A model generated the notes under the pieces. The model had not been told where the DNA came from and ran no database searches. It was given only the letters and a program-made list of their open reading frames with translations. A DNA stretch of 36,704 nucleotides, taken from assembly GCA_023251695.1 (NCBI GenBank), contig JAHEYE010000024.1, forward strand, positions 1 to 36,704, written 5' to 3'. Both the position numbers and the translations under genes were made by a program. This DNA is from Sphingobacteriaceae bacterium. Lineage in GTDB: Bacteria > Bacteroidota > Bacteroidia > B-17B0 > Aurantibacillaceae. Below, piece after piece: positions 1 to 9,763 of this stretch (the stretch's first letter is position 1; the number at the start of each line of letters is the position of its first letter).

Positions 1-1
1 G

Positions 2-3000
2 AAAATTTTTACCGTTTTACTGATGTGTGCTGCAAGCGCTGTTATCGCGATGGGTTTTTTCAGTAATTTTTTTACAAGAGAAGCAGATTTTATTATTAAT
101 AAAGGCGACAGCTATGAAAGGCTTTGGAAACGGGTAGACAGCTGCCAGAATAAAGGCTTAACCGAATCGGCATTAAAAATTGTAGAAGTAATTTATTCTA
201 AATCCAAGGCCGACAATAATGCGGCTCAATTTGTAAAAGCGGTATTACACCGTATGAAGTTTGAGGCTTATAAAGAAGAGTTTTCTTTAGAGAAATCCAT
301 TATCAAATTACGTGATGAGGCTAATGCCGCTAAATATCCCATTAAGCCCGTGCTTCATAGTATTTTGGCTGATGCTTATTGGCAGTATTTCCAAAACAAC
401 CGTTGGAAATTTTATAACCGGAGCACCGTAGTAAATTTCAACAATGATGACATCACCACTTGGGATCTGAAAACCATCACCGATGCAACCATAAAAAATT
501 ATAAGCTTTCTCTGGAAAGGCCCGATAGTTTAAAACGCACCAAAATTGATATTTATGATGCTGTAATTGAAAAAGGAACAACAGAATGCCGGAAATGGCG
601 ACCAACACTTTACGATTTCCTTGCACACCGCGCGCTTGCTTTTTTCATGGGACAAGAACCCGACATTTCACGCCCCGCCAACAGGTTTACAGTTAACGAT
701 GAAATTTATTTAAAAGCTTATCCTGAATTTTTAACTGCAGATATAAAAAATCCATCCGATAGCCTGGAAACAAAATATTATGCTTTGAAATTAATGCAGG
801 ATGTCATCCGTTTTCATCAAAACGACAACAATCCGGATGCCTTAATAGATGTTGAATTATTGCGGCTCGATTATGTTCACAGTCATTCTCAAAACGCTAA
901 AAAAGATACGCTCTATTTTAATTCGTTAAAAGGATTACAGGGAAAGTTTTCTGCGAGTCCGCGTGTAACCGAGATCGATCACCGCATGGCCAATTGGTAT
1001 TTGCAAAAAGCAAATCAATACAATCCATTAGAAGGGGATAATTACAAATGGTACAAAAAAACTGCTAAAGAAATTTGTCAGCAAGCCATTAAAAAGTTTC
1101 CGGAATCTTATGGGGCTAAAGAATGCCAAAACACGATTGCTTCCATTGAAGCAAAAAGCATGAATTTGGTTGTGGAAGAGGTGAATGAACCAAATAAACC
1201 CTTCCGCGCCATGTTGGCCTCTGCTAACATCAATAAATTATATTTTAAGCTTGTTAAAACGACCCATATTGAATTAAGGAAATTATACAGGAATTATTAT
1301 AGCGACAAGCTTTATAATAAACTTAATTCGTTTCCTACCGTTAAAGCCTTTGAACAGGAAATTCCGAATGATGGCGATTACCAAAGTCATAATTTAGAAA
1401 TAAAAATTCCTGAATTACCCGCAGGTTATTACGTTTTAATTTCTTCCTTAAATCCTGATTTTAAATATGAAAGCAACCTGACTTCTTATGCTCAGGTTAT
1501 TTCCTCCGATATCACCACTATTGAAAGAAGGAAAGAAGATGGCTCTTATGATTTCTATACCCTTAACCGCCAAACAGGTGACCCTCTAAAAAACGTGAAC
1601 GTACAGGTTTGGCACGAAAAATATTCTTATGTAACACGCGAATACGAAATTAAAAAGGGAGAATTAAAAAAGTCGGATGAAAAAGGATATTTTAATATCA
1701 GTTATAATAAAGACGAAGACCGTTCTTTCTTTGTAGAAATAATTAACGGTACAGATTCATACTTCAACAATAACAGTTATTATACCTACAAACCTTACAC
1801 TAACGATTATACAACAGTCCGCTCTTTTATTTTCACCGACCGTGCCATTTACCGTCCGGGACAAACAGTTTATTTTAAATCGATTGTTCTCGAGGGGAAA
1901 AATAATGACAACTATAAAATAAAAACCAATTATCCGGTTACTCTTACTTTTTTTGATGTGAATTATCAAAAAGTTTCTTCGTTGGATTTAACCACAAACG
2001 AATACGGAACCGTAAGCGGTTCGTTTGTTGCGCCGCAAGGAGTGCTCAATGGACAAATGAGAATCACCGATAACCACGGACAGGCGTATTTCTCTGTTGA
2101 AGATTACAAACGCCCGAAGTTTGAAACGAATTTCAATCCTGTAAAAGGTTCTTACAAAATAAATGATGAAATAATTGTTACCGGTATCGCAAAAGCTTAC
2201 GCCGGCAATGTAATAGATGGCGCAAAAGTAAATTACCGTGTTATCCGTCAGATCAATTATCCATATTGGTACTGGTGGTATCGTCCGTATTACAGTTCGG
2301 GCGGGGAAGCTGAAATTACAAACGGCGAAACTATTACTAATGACACCGGCGCCTACATTATTAAATTCAAAGCGCTGCCCGATGAAAGCGTTTCAAAAAC
2401 AAGTCAGGCCACTTACCAATACAGAATAATGGCCGACGTAGTTGATATTAATGGCGAAACACACAATACAGAAACTTATGCAACAGTGGGTTATCAGGCT
2501 TTAAAATTAAATGTTAACGGAGATGACATTGTGGATCAAAACAAAATGAATCCTTTTAATATCACAACTTACAATTTAAATGGTGTGGCTGAAGCAACCA
2601 AGGGAACATTTACTGTTTACAAATTAAAACAGCCTGAAAGGGTTTTCAGGAACCGTTTATGGGCCCAACCCGACAGGCATTCGCTAAATAAAGAGGAGTA
2701 TTACAAAACCTTTTCGACAGATTTATATGCCGACGAGCTAAACAAATACAAATGGGAAAAAGAAAATAAAGTTGCAGAGAAGGCTTTTGATACAGGCACA
2801 AAAACAGAATATGATCTAGCAGCAGAATTAAAAAATCTTAAGCCGGGTGTTTATATTATTGAAGCTGTTTGTAAAGATAAATTCGGTGAGGAAGTAAAAG
2901 CCTTCAATTACTTTACATTATTTAATCAGGACAATACAAACATTCCGGAACAAACACCTGATTGGTTCTATTTCCCGAAAACAAAAGCTGAACCGGGCGA

Positions 3001-6000
3001 AAAAGTTTCTTACATATTACACTCTGCTTATCCTAATGCAAATTACATGTTTGAGTTAGAACATCAGGGAAAAGCTCTAACTACAAAAACGCTGAGTTGT
3101 GCCATGCAACCAAATGAAATTGCAGTTGAAGAAGCTTATCGTGGAAATTTTGCCTTTCATACTACATTCATTAAAAATAACCGCTTCTATCATCACAGTA
3201 ATGTTGTTACAGTTCCGTACACCAATAAAGAACTGGATATTGAATTCCAGACTTTCAGAAATAAATTATTACCAGGGCAACAGGAGGAATGGAAATTAAT
3301 TATTAAAGACAAAAAAGGTGATAAAGCTGCTGCTGAATTAATGGCGGGAATGTATGATGCTTCGCTGGATGCATTCGCTGCGAACAGTTGGTATATGAGT
3401 GTTTACAATACTTATTACGCCAGATTAAATTGGACTTCAGGTGTTGGTCACCAAAATAATTCAACCGAGTTCCATAATTTAAGCAACAATTATGTTTCTG
3501 TTCCTTCGCGTTATTACGATTATCTGAATTATTTCGGATTGTATTTTTACAGTAATTACTATTACAAGGGCGGGCGGGAATATGATTCTTATTCGGATGG
3601 TGCCTATCCGGCAACTGAAGCATCGGGTAATTTAAAGTTAGACGAAGTTTCCGTAACTAAATCATCCCCTTCTCCTAAAAAATCAATGCGTGCTGAAGAA
3701 AAGTCGAAGGACAATAAAAACATGGCGGACAAAGAGCAGGCTGAAGTTACAACAGCTTTTACAGGATCGGGGGAGGGTGCAGGTAATGGCCCCGCCGGAG
3801 GTAAAGACGGTCAGAAAGGCAAAGAATTAGGAAGTGTAAAAGCAAGAAGTAATTTTAATGAGACTGCATTTTTCTTCCCGCATTTGGAAACAAACGAAAA
3901 AGGTGAAACCGTAATTAAGTTTACTGTTCCTGAGAGTTTAACCAAATGGAAAGTAATGGGACTCGCGCATACGAAAGATCTGAAGATAGGTCAGTTTACG
4001 AAAGAAGTCGTAACGCAAAAAGAATTGATGGTTATGCCAAACGTACCGCGTTTTTTCCGTGAAGGTGATAAAATGACTTTTATTTCTAAAATTTCAAATT
4101 TATCCGATGCCGATATGAAAGGTTCTGCTGAATTAAAATTATATGATGCTTTAACCGAACAAGAGATTTCGCACAAAATGATTGAGGCCATGCATGGTGA
4201 ATTCCCAACCATTGGTTACCGTGAATTTGCCGTGAAAAAAGGATTAAGCACTACTATCGAATGGAACATTGCTATACCTGAAGGATACGGCGCGATTAAA
4301 TATAAAATTGTAGCTAAGGCAGGAAATTTCAGTGACGGTGAAGAAATGGCGATTCCGGTTTTAACTAACCGTATGTTAGTTACCGAAAGTATGCCCCTAC
4401 CTATCAGAAGCAATCAAACCAAGGAATTTGATTTTGTGAAATTCGGAAATCAAAATAATAATTCAACAACCTTAAAAAATCATTCCTACACTTTAGAGTT
4501 TACTGCAAATCCCGCTTGGTATGCCGTTCAGGCTCTTCCTTATTTAATGGAATATCCATATGAATGCGCTGAGCAAACCTTTGCAAGATATTATGCAAAC
4601 AGTTTGTCTTCTTATGTAGTAAACTCTAAGCCGAAAATTAAGGCTGTGTTTGAAGCCTGGAAAACATCTAGTCCGGATGCGTTTTTATCTAATCTCGAAA
4701 AAAATCAGGAACTAAAAGCTTTAATGTTAGAAGAAACGCCTTGGGTATTACAATCGAAAAACGAAAGCGAAAATAAAAAGCGTGTTGGTTTATTATTCGA
4801 TTTAAACAAAATGGCGAATGAACAAGCCCGTGCATTTAAAAAATTACAAAAAGCGCAAACTTCAAATGGCGGCTTCTGGTGGTTTGAGGGCGGACCTGAT
4901 GATTGGTACATTACGCAACACATTGCCTCCGGTTTTGGTCACCTTGATAAATTAGGGGTGATAAAAGCACGCGAAAATAGTGAGGTTTGGAACATGGTAA
5001 CTAATGCTGTACAATATTGCGACAACCGTATGCACGAAGAATATGAATGGTTGAAAAAACATGCTCCAAAATACAAAACCGAAAACCATTTGAGTTACAT
5101 GGCCGTTCAGTATTTGTACATGCGCAGTTTCTTCAAAGATGTTACTCTTTCTAGCAGAAACAAAGAACACTTTGATTACTATAAAAAGCAAGAGCAAACT
5201 TACTGGCTTCAAAACGGAAGATTTATGCAAGGTATGATTGCTTTAAGTTTACACCGTTATGAAGATAAAGTGATTCCAAAAGATATTTTAAAATCGTTGA
5301 AAGAAAATTCTTTGAACAGTGAAGAAATGGGCATGTACTGGAAAGAAAATTACGGTTACTACTGGTACGAAGCGCCAATAGAAATGCAGGCCTTAATGAT
5401 TGAAGCATTTGATGAAGTGAACAACGACACAAAAGCGGTTGATGATCTGAAAACCTGGCTAATCAAGAGTAAACAAACACAGCATTGGGGAACAACACGT
5501 TCAACCACTGAAGCGGTTTATGCTTTATTACTGAAAGGAACAGATTGGTTAGCAACAGAACCGAATGTTGAAATTACTGTCGGGGATATTGTATTGGATC
5601 CTAAAAATGATAAAAACCTAAACGCAGAACCGGGAACAGGCTACTTTAAAAAAGTCTGGAATGGTTCGGATATCAAAACCTCCATGAGCAAAATTAAAGT
5701 CGCGAAAAAAGATCAGGGGGTAAGCTACGGCGCTGTTTACTGGCAATATTTTGAGCAGTTAGATAAAATTACACCTCACGAAACGCCACTGAAAATTAAG
5801 AAACAATTGTTCTTACAAAAAAACACAGCCGGCGGTCCGGTTATTGAACCAATAACTGCTGCCACCAAATTAAAACTCGGTGATAAAATAAAAGTGAGAA
5901 TTGAATTGCGCGTTGACCGTGATATGAATTATGTGCATATGAAAGACATGCGAGCAGCAGGTTTTGAGCCAACAAATGTTTTTAGTGGTTACAGATGGCA

Positions 6001-6211
6001 GGATGGTTTGGGTTATTATGAAAGCACAAGGGATGCTGCTACTAACTTCTTCTTCTCTTACCTCAATAAAGGAACTTATGTATTCGAGTACCCATTAGTG
6101 GTGAATCATTATGGTGATTTTAGCAATGGAATAACCACAATTCAATGTATGTATGCCCCTGAGTTTACAAGTCATAGCGAGGGTATAAGGGTTAAAGTGG
6201 CTAAAAACTAA
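2..6211 (+). CDS. Alpha-2-macroglobulin family protein (5' end outside window)
   Basis: A very large secreted or envelope-anchored protein of more than 2060 residues with the bacterial alpha-2-macroglobulin architecture, probably a protease trap. The frame is open back to base 2 and reads KIFTVLLMCAASAV, so the Met at 23 lies inside a signal peptide and the true start is upstream of the window. Counting from that Met, a macroglobulin (MG2-type) signature RAIYRPGQTVYF lies near residue 606. A low-complexity Gly/Lys-rich linker spans about 1206-1278. The A2M core follows (KWKVMGLA). The thioester-type motif Cys-Ala-Glu-Gln is at 1515-1518, so the Cys and Gln needed for a thioester are both present. 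A TonB-box-like LDEVSVT sits at 1206-1212. It is followed by a terminator, so it is probably the last gene of its unit. Family assignment is firm; the trap role is known from the family, not shown here. Confidence 0.9.
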   Translation, partial: KIFTVLLMCAASAVIAMGFFSNFFTREADFIINKGDSYERLWKRVDSCQNKGLTESALKIVEVIYSKSKADNNAAQFVKAVLHRMKFEAYKEEFSLEKSIIKLRDEANAAKYPIKPVLHSILADAYWQYFQNNRWKFYNRSTVVNFNNDDITTWDLKTITDATIKNYKLSLERPDSLKRTKIDIYDAVIEKGTTECRKWRPTLYDFLAHRALAFFMGQEPDISRPANRFTVNDEIYLKAYPEFLTADIKNPSDSLETKYYALKLMQDVIRFHQNDNNPDALIDVELLRLDYVHSHSQNAKKDTLYFNSLKGLQGKFSASPRVTEIDHRMANWYLQKANQYNPLEGDNYKWYKKTAKEICQQAIKKFPESYGAKECQNTIASIEAKSMNLVVEEVNEPNKPFRAMLASANINKLYFKLVKTTHIELRKLYRNYYSDKLYNKLNSFPTVKAFEQEIPNDGDYQSHNLEIKIPELPAGYYVLISSLNPDFKYESNLTSYAQVISSDITTIERRKEDGSYDFYTLNRQTGDPLKNVNVQVWHEKYSYVTREYEIKKGELKKSDEKGYFNISYNKDEDRSFFVEIINGTDSYFNNNSYYTYKPYTNDYTTVRSFIFTDRAIYRPGQTVYFKSIVLEGKNNDNYKIKTNYPVTLTFFDVNYQKVSSLDLTTNEYGTVSGSFVAPQGVLNGQMRITDNHGQAYFSVEDYKRPKFETNFNPVKGSYKINDEIIVTGIAKAYAGNVIDGAKVNYRVIRQINYPYWYWWYRPYYSSGGEAEITNGETITNDTGAYIIKFKALPDESVSKTSQATYQYRIMADVVDINGETHNTETYATVGYQALKLNVNGDDIVDQNKMNPFNITTYNLNGVAEATKGTFTVYKLKQPERVFRNRLWAQPDRHSLNKEEYYKTFSTDLYADELNKYKWEKENKVAEKAFDTGTKTEYDLAAELKNLKPGVYIIEAVCKDKFGEEVKAFNYFTLFNQDNTNIPEQTPDWFYFPKTKAEPGEKVSYILHSAYPNANYMFELEHQGKALTTKTLSCAMQPNEIAVEEAYRGNFAFHTTFIKNNRFYHHSNVVTVPYTNKELDIEFQTFRNKLLPGQQEEWKLIIKDKKGDKAAAELMAGMYDASLDAFAANSWYMSVYNTYYARLNWTSGVGHQNNSTEFHNLSNNYVSVPSRYYDYLNYFGLYFYSNYYYKGGREYDSYSDGAYPATEASGNLKLDEVSVTKSSPSPKKSMRAEEKSKDNKNMADKEQAEVTTAFTGSGEGAGNGPAGGKDGQKGKELGSVKARSNFNETAFFFPHLETNEKGETVIKFTVPESLTKWKVMGLAHTKDLKIGQFTKEVVTQKELMVMPNVPRFFREGDKMTFISKISNLSDADMKGSAELKLYDALTEQEISHKMIEAMHGEFPTIGYREFAVKKGLSTTIEWNIAIPEGYGAIKYKIVAKAGNFSDGEEMAIPVLTNRMLVTESMPLPIRSNQTKEFDFVKFGNQNNNSTTLKNHSYTLEFTANPAWYAVQALPYLMEYPYECAEQTFARYYANSLSSYVVNSKPKIKAVFEAWKTSSPDAFLSNLEKNQELKALMLEETPWVLQSKNESENKKRVGLLFDLNKMANEQARAFKKLQKAQTSNGGFWWFEGGPDDWYITQHIASGFGHLDKLGVIKARENSEVWNMVTNAVQYCDNRMHEEYEWLKKHAPKYKTENHLSYMAVQYLYMRSFFKDVTLSSRNKEHFDYYKKQEQTYWLQNGRFMQGMIALSLHRYEDKVIPKDILKSLKENSLNSEEMGMYWKENYGYYWYEAPIEMQALMIEAFDEVNNDTKAVDDLKTWLIKSKQTQHWGTTRSTTEAVYALLLKGTDWLATEPNVEITVGDIVLDPKNDKNLNAEPGTGYFKKVWNGSDIKTSMSKIKVAKKDQGVSYGAVYWQYFEQLDKITPHETPLKIKKQLFLQKNTAGGPVIEPITAATKLKLGDKIKVRIELRVDRDMNYVHMKDMRAAGFEPTNVFSGYRWQDGLGYYESTRDAATNFFFSYLNKGTYVFEYPLVVNHYGDFSNGITTIQCMYAPEFTSHSEGIRVKVAKN

Positions 6212-6219
6212 TTTATTAT

Positions 6220-6249
6220 ACGGCGGATATCAATACATCCGCCGTTTTT
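6220..6249 (+). terminator. Rho-independent terminator after the A2M gene
   Basis: A perfect 9-bp stem (ACGGCGGAT at 6220-6228 with ATCCGCCGT at 6237-6245) closes an 8-base loop and runs into a T tract. It lies 8 bases after the A2M stop codon and separates that gene from the downstream cassette. Confidence 0.85.
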
Positions 6250-6274
6250 ATATCCAAAATTCTTGGCTTTAATG

Positions 6275-6282
6275 TATATTTG
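6275..6282 (+). promoter_or_regulatory. Candidate Bacteroidota promoter -7 element (TATATTTG)
   Basis: TATATTTG matches the Bacteroidota consensus TAnnTTTG exactly. It lies 15 bases from the G to the ATG at 6297 and just after the upstream terminator, where a promoter for the four-gene cassette is expected. I see no convincing TTTG -33 box at the usual distance. Confidence 0.5.
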
Positions 6283-6296
6283 TTATCCATTAAGGT

Positions 6297-8333
6297 ATGT
6301 TACACCAAATTCATTTAAAACTTATTTTAGTATCCATTACGATGATTTTCTATTCTTGTGGAAGCAGCAACTTTGAAGTGGGAAATTTTGATCCGATAAG
6401 CAACTATCTTAAAAAGGATAATGACACTTTATATAATATTACTACAGACCTGAGCGATGCTGTACTAAGCGGTATCGAAATTCCAACCAAACAACAAACC
6501 GCTTCAGGGTATTTCGTTTTTACTTTTAAAGTCAAGAATAATTCAGCAGACATAAAAAAATATTATTATAAAATCTTCTACGAAAACGTTTCTTACAAGT
6601 TCAATGATACTTCAAAATACGCCCAGGAAAATTTTTACGGTAGTTGGGAAAATGGCTATTATACTTTTAAAGCAACTAAAATTCTTGAGCCCGGGGAAGA
6701 GTCTCTTATTACAGATAGTTTTAAAATTGCCGGAAATCCGCGAAACGAAACAAAATATTTTGGTGCCGATCCCAAAAAATATATTGCCATAGATGATTCC
6801 ATAAACTCGAAAATGGATGTTGTCAGATCAGTTCCCAGTTGGATGAAAACGTGTATAGAAAAAGCAAAAGAGCTTGGAACAACGCTTGATGAGCAAATTT
6901 ATTTAAATGCTGTTTGGGGAATAAATTATGAAAAGCAAAGGCTGAAAGTAAACAACAATAGATGGAAAAGAAACCCGCGAATGGGCATTTATGAATTTAT
7001 GCTCGTTTTAACCTCAACTGAAGATATAGGTAAAATACCAACAGCCATTCACGACATTCAAAAGACGGATTCATTGGGAAAATTTATGAACCCTTTTGGT
7101 TACTTTATTTTTAAAGAAGGCAAAAATCTCCCCAACACATTTGTATTACGCTCTTCAAAAAAAATAAAACTAAGTTCTGAATTGGATCTTGGTTCCGGAA
7201 TTTTCATTGACAAACTTGCAATTAATAAATCACAATTTTCCCTCGATGCTTTAAATGCTACTTGTAATAATTCTCCTTCGCTATATGAAAAAGCACAATT
7301 CGTTCAGTATTTTCATAACATTGATAAAAACTTCACAGTATATAATGTTCCTGAAATTCGGGATGTAACCGGAGAAAATTTTACTAAGTCAGAATATGAG
7401 GGTTTAATGACAAAATATTCTGATAAAAACAAACGCACAAAATTATTTGTGAGTACTTCAGATTGTCCGTGTAAAACAGTAATGTCAAATGCGAAAACCA
7501 AAACACTTAAAATAACCGTTCCGGCAAATGAATCAGGAAAATTAAAAAAAGAGCATGTAGGGCTTTCTTCTAGAATTGGATTTACTTATGGGAAATTCAG
7601 GGCTAAAATTAAATTTCCCGAAATGCTCAGCAAGGATAATGTCTGGAACGGTATTACTAATGCATTTTGGTTATTGTTTCAGGAAGATGCAGAATGGAAT
7701 CTAAGACGTAACTGTGATGCAAAAATAGGGTACATACCGAGGTCAGAACCCGATAATGAAACCGCTCTCGGAAAATCAAAGAGAACACTCGCCTATTCTG
7801 AAATTGATTTTGAAATTGTAAAAGAGTCGCAATACTGGCCAAAGACTTCTTATAAAAACGGGGCCGCGGTTTATAAAACAGATCATGCAGCAAATAATCA
7901 TGACGTAATGGTAACCTGTACTAATTGGGACATGGCTTGTCAGGAACCAAAGCTGTTTAGTTTTGGTGCTAAAGATTTTAAAATTGATAATAACAACTAC
8001 ACCTTACATCGGTGGAATCCTTATTACAGAGCCCTCTCTGCTAAAATTCCAGTAAATCATGACGAGTTGTTTAAAGCGCCTTATTATTATTTTGAAATTG
8101 AGTGGTTACCGGAAAAAATTATTTGGAGAATTGGTCCTGAAAAAGAAAAAATGCATGTTATTTGTGTAATGGATGCTTCCATGTCGGCTATACCAAATAA
8201 CCAAATGATGTTAATGTTTACGCAGGAATGGCATAATGAAGAGTGGTGGCCAACGGCTCCCTATAGACAAAACTTCATTCCTTTTCCAAAAAAAGATTTA
8301 ATAGGAGAAATATTAGAAATTGATATTGAATAA
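6297..8333 (+). CDS. Lipoprotein with GH16-type (laminarinase-like) C-terminal domain
   Basis: A 678-residue predicted lipoprotein: a hydrophobic N-terminus ends at Cys21 (MIFYSCGSS). The last 260 residues, from about 420, resemble glycoside hydrolase family 16. They show FTYGKFRAKIKFPE, then FWLLFQ, then the catalytic-type motif EIDFE at 502-506, then YYFEIEWLPEKIIWRIG near the end. In GH16 the first Glu is the nucleophile and the last the acid/base; both are present with the middle Asp (504). The first 400 residues are unassigned. They contain a beta-rich stretch at about 60-155 and, at 179-211, one copy of a helical motif that recurs in the two SGNH proteins downstream. The MBOAT gene follows after 2 bases. 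This suggests a surface or periplasmic glycanase acting on the polymer handled by the cassette. The fold call is good, the substrate unknown. Confidence 0.75.
   Translation: MLHQIHLKLILVSITMIFYSCGSSNFEVGNFDPISNYLKKDNDTLYNITTDLSDAVLSGIEIPTKQQTASGYFVFTFKVKNNSADIKKYYYKIFYENVSYKFNDTSKYAQENFYGSWENGYYTFKATKILEPGEESLITDSFKIAGNPRNETKYFGADPKKYIAIDDSINSKMDVVRSVPSWMKTCIEKAKELGTTLDEQIYLNAVWGINYEKQRLKVNNNRWKRNPRMGIYEFMLVLTSTEDIGKIPTAIHDIQKTDSLGKFMNPFGYFIFKEGKNLPNTFVLRSSKKIKLSSELDLGSGIFIDKLAINKSQFSLDALNATCNNSPSLYEKAQFVQYFHNIDKNFTVYNVPEIRDVTGENFTKSEYEGLMTKYSDKNKRTKLFVSTSDCPCKTVMSNAKTKTLKITVPANESGKLKKEHVGLSSRIGFTYGKFRAKIKFPEMLSKDNVWNGITNAFWLLFQEDAEWNLRRNCDAKIGYIPRSEPDNETALGKSKRTLAYSEIDFEIVKESQYWPKTSYKNGAAVYKTDHAANNHDVMVTCTNWDMACQEPKLFSFGAKDFKIDNNNYTLHRWNPYYRALSAKIPVNHDELFKAPYYYFEIEWLPEKIIWRIGPEKEKMHVICVMDASMSAIPNNQMMLMFTQEWHNEEWWPTAPYRQNFIPFPKKDLIGEILEIDIE
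6831..6929 (+). repeat. Shared helical motif, copy 1 (GH16 lipoprotein)
   Basis: Residues 179-211 of the GH16-type lipoprotein carry the pattern P-x-W-M, then I-x-KAK, then L-D-E-Q-I, then L-N-A-x-W. The same pattern occurs twice in each of the two SGNH-like proteins encoded downstream. I do not recognise a named domain. Confidence 0.65.
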
Positions 8334-8335
8334 CT

Positions 8336-9763
8336 ATGATTTTTAGCAGTGTTATATTTTTGGTTTATTTTTTACCGGTTTTTTTAGCCTTGTATTTTCT
8401 TACACCAACAAGATTTAAAAATGTTGTTTTATTGCTTTCCAGTATTTTCTTTTATGCATGGGGGGCGCCTCTGTTTATTTTTGCAATACTGGCAACAACA
8501 ACAGTAGATTTTTATTTTGTAAAGTTACTGTCAGGGGCGCAAAACGAAAAGAAGAAAAAAGCGTTTTTGGTCCTTTCGCTTTGCTTAAACGTTGGTATGC
8601 TCTTTTATTTTAAGTACTGCAATTTTTTTATTGAGAATTTCAATACCCTCCTTGGAAATTTCGGTGTAAAAGAAGTTGGCTGGACTAAGGTCATATTGCC
8701 AATCGGCATTTCATTTTATACATTCGAAAGTATAACTTACGTGGTTGATGTATACAGAAGAGTTCACAAACCGCTAAACAATTTTTTCCAATACCAACTA
8801 TACATTATTTTATTTCCAAAATTAATTGCGGGACCGATTATCCGGTATCACGATATAGCCGATCAAATTACCGACCGAAGTAATAACGACAACATTGACA
8901 ATAAACTAACAGGATTCCATAGGTTTTGTATTGGGCTCGCTAAAAAAGTAATGATTGCAAACGTTATGGCTTTAAAAGCTGATGAAATTTTCGGATTGCC
9001 TTCAGAATCTTTAAGTACATCGATGGCATGGATAGGGATGTTAGCTTATACTTTTCAGATATATTTTGATTTCTCAGGATATTCCGATATGGCCATTGGT
9101 ATTGGAAAAATGCTAGGTTTTAAATTTCCTGAAAACTTTGATAATCCATATACCTCAAAAAGTATAACTGAATTTTGGAGACGATGGCATATGACACTGG
9201 GAAGTTGGATGAAAAACTATTTATACATTCCATTAGGAGGAAACAAAGTAAATTCAAAAACAAAATTGTATTTTAATTTATGGCTTGTATTCCTTCTGTC
9301 TGGGTTTTGGCATGGAGCGGCTTGGACCTTTATTATCTGGGGGATTTATCACGGAATGTGGCTGGTACTTGAGCGGGTTTTTCTTAGTAAAGTATATGAA
9401 AAAATCGGTGGTTTTGTTTCTACTGTAACTTGTTTTTTACTTGTAGCCATAGGATGGGTTTTTTTCAGGGCAGAAAAAACAACTGATGCTTTATTATTCG
9501 TAAAAAAACTTTTTTTATTCGACTTTCAACTGCCCCCTCGTTTTTTGGACAATGAGTTTTTATTTTTTGGGGCTCTTGCTTTAATTTTCTCTTTTTTTAC
9601 CAGTTTTAAAGTTGGACGTTCAATCCAAAATAAAGTCTATTTTTCATATTACGGAATAAGTGGTACCCTCATAGCAACTCTTCTGGCATGTATATTATTT
9701 ACCCTGTCATTAGCTTCAATTACTTCCTCTGGTTTTAATCCGTTTATTTATTTTAGGTTTTAA
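8336..9763 (+). CDS. MBOAT family O-acyltransferase (AlgI/DltB-like)
   Basis: A polytopic inner-membrane protein of 475 residues, the usual size for AlgI-type membrane-bound O-acyltransferases. The family landmarks are FDFSGYSDMAIGIGKMLGF and FWRRWHMTLGSWM near residues 240-290, and the conserved His in GFWHGAAW (His326), with a second His at 339. These enzymes pass an acyl group, usually acetyl, from a cytoplasmic donor across the membrane to an exported polysaccharide or a partner protein. The ATG lies 2 bases after the GH16-lipoprotein stop, and its stop overlaps the next ATG as TAATG, so the cassette is translationally coupled. The two following genes look like the AlgJ/AlgX-type partners of such enzymes. 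The polymer acceptor cannot be read from the sequence. Confidence 0.93.
   Translation: MIFSSVIFLVYFLPVFLALYFLTPTRFKNVVLLLSSIFFYAWGAPLFIFAILATTTVDFYFVKLLSGAQNEKKKKAFLVLSLCLNVGMLFYFKYCNFFIENFNTLLGNFGVKEVGWTKVILPIGISFYTFESITYVVDVYRRVHKPLNNFFQYQLYIILFPKLIAGPIIRYHDIADQITDRSNNDNIDNKLTGFHRFCIGLAKKVMIANVMALKADEIFGLPSESLSTSMAWIGMLAYTFQIYFDFSGYSDMAIGIGKMLGFKFPENFDNPYTSKSITEFWRRWHMTLGSWMKNYLYIPLGGNKVNSKTKLYFNLWLVFLLSGFWHGAAWTFIIWGIYHGMWLVLERVFLSKVYEKIGGFVSTVTCFLLVAIGWVFFRAEKTTDALLFVKKLFLFDFQLPPRFLDNEFLFFGALALIFSFFTSFKVGRSIQNKVYFSYYGISGTLIATLLACILFTLSLASITSSGFNPFIYFRF

Noticed and set aside
3303..3623. Antisense open frame of 106 codons inside the A2M gene
   Set aside because: His/Asn/Lys-rich composition typical of a shadow frame, no start context, and it lies wholly opposite a well-supported coding region.
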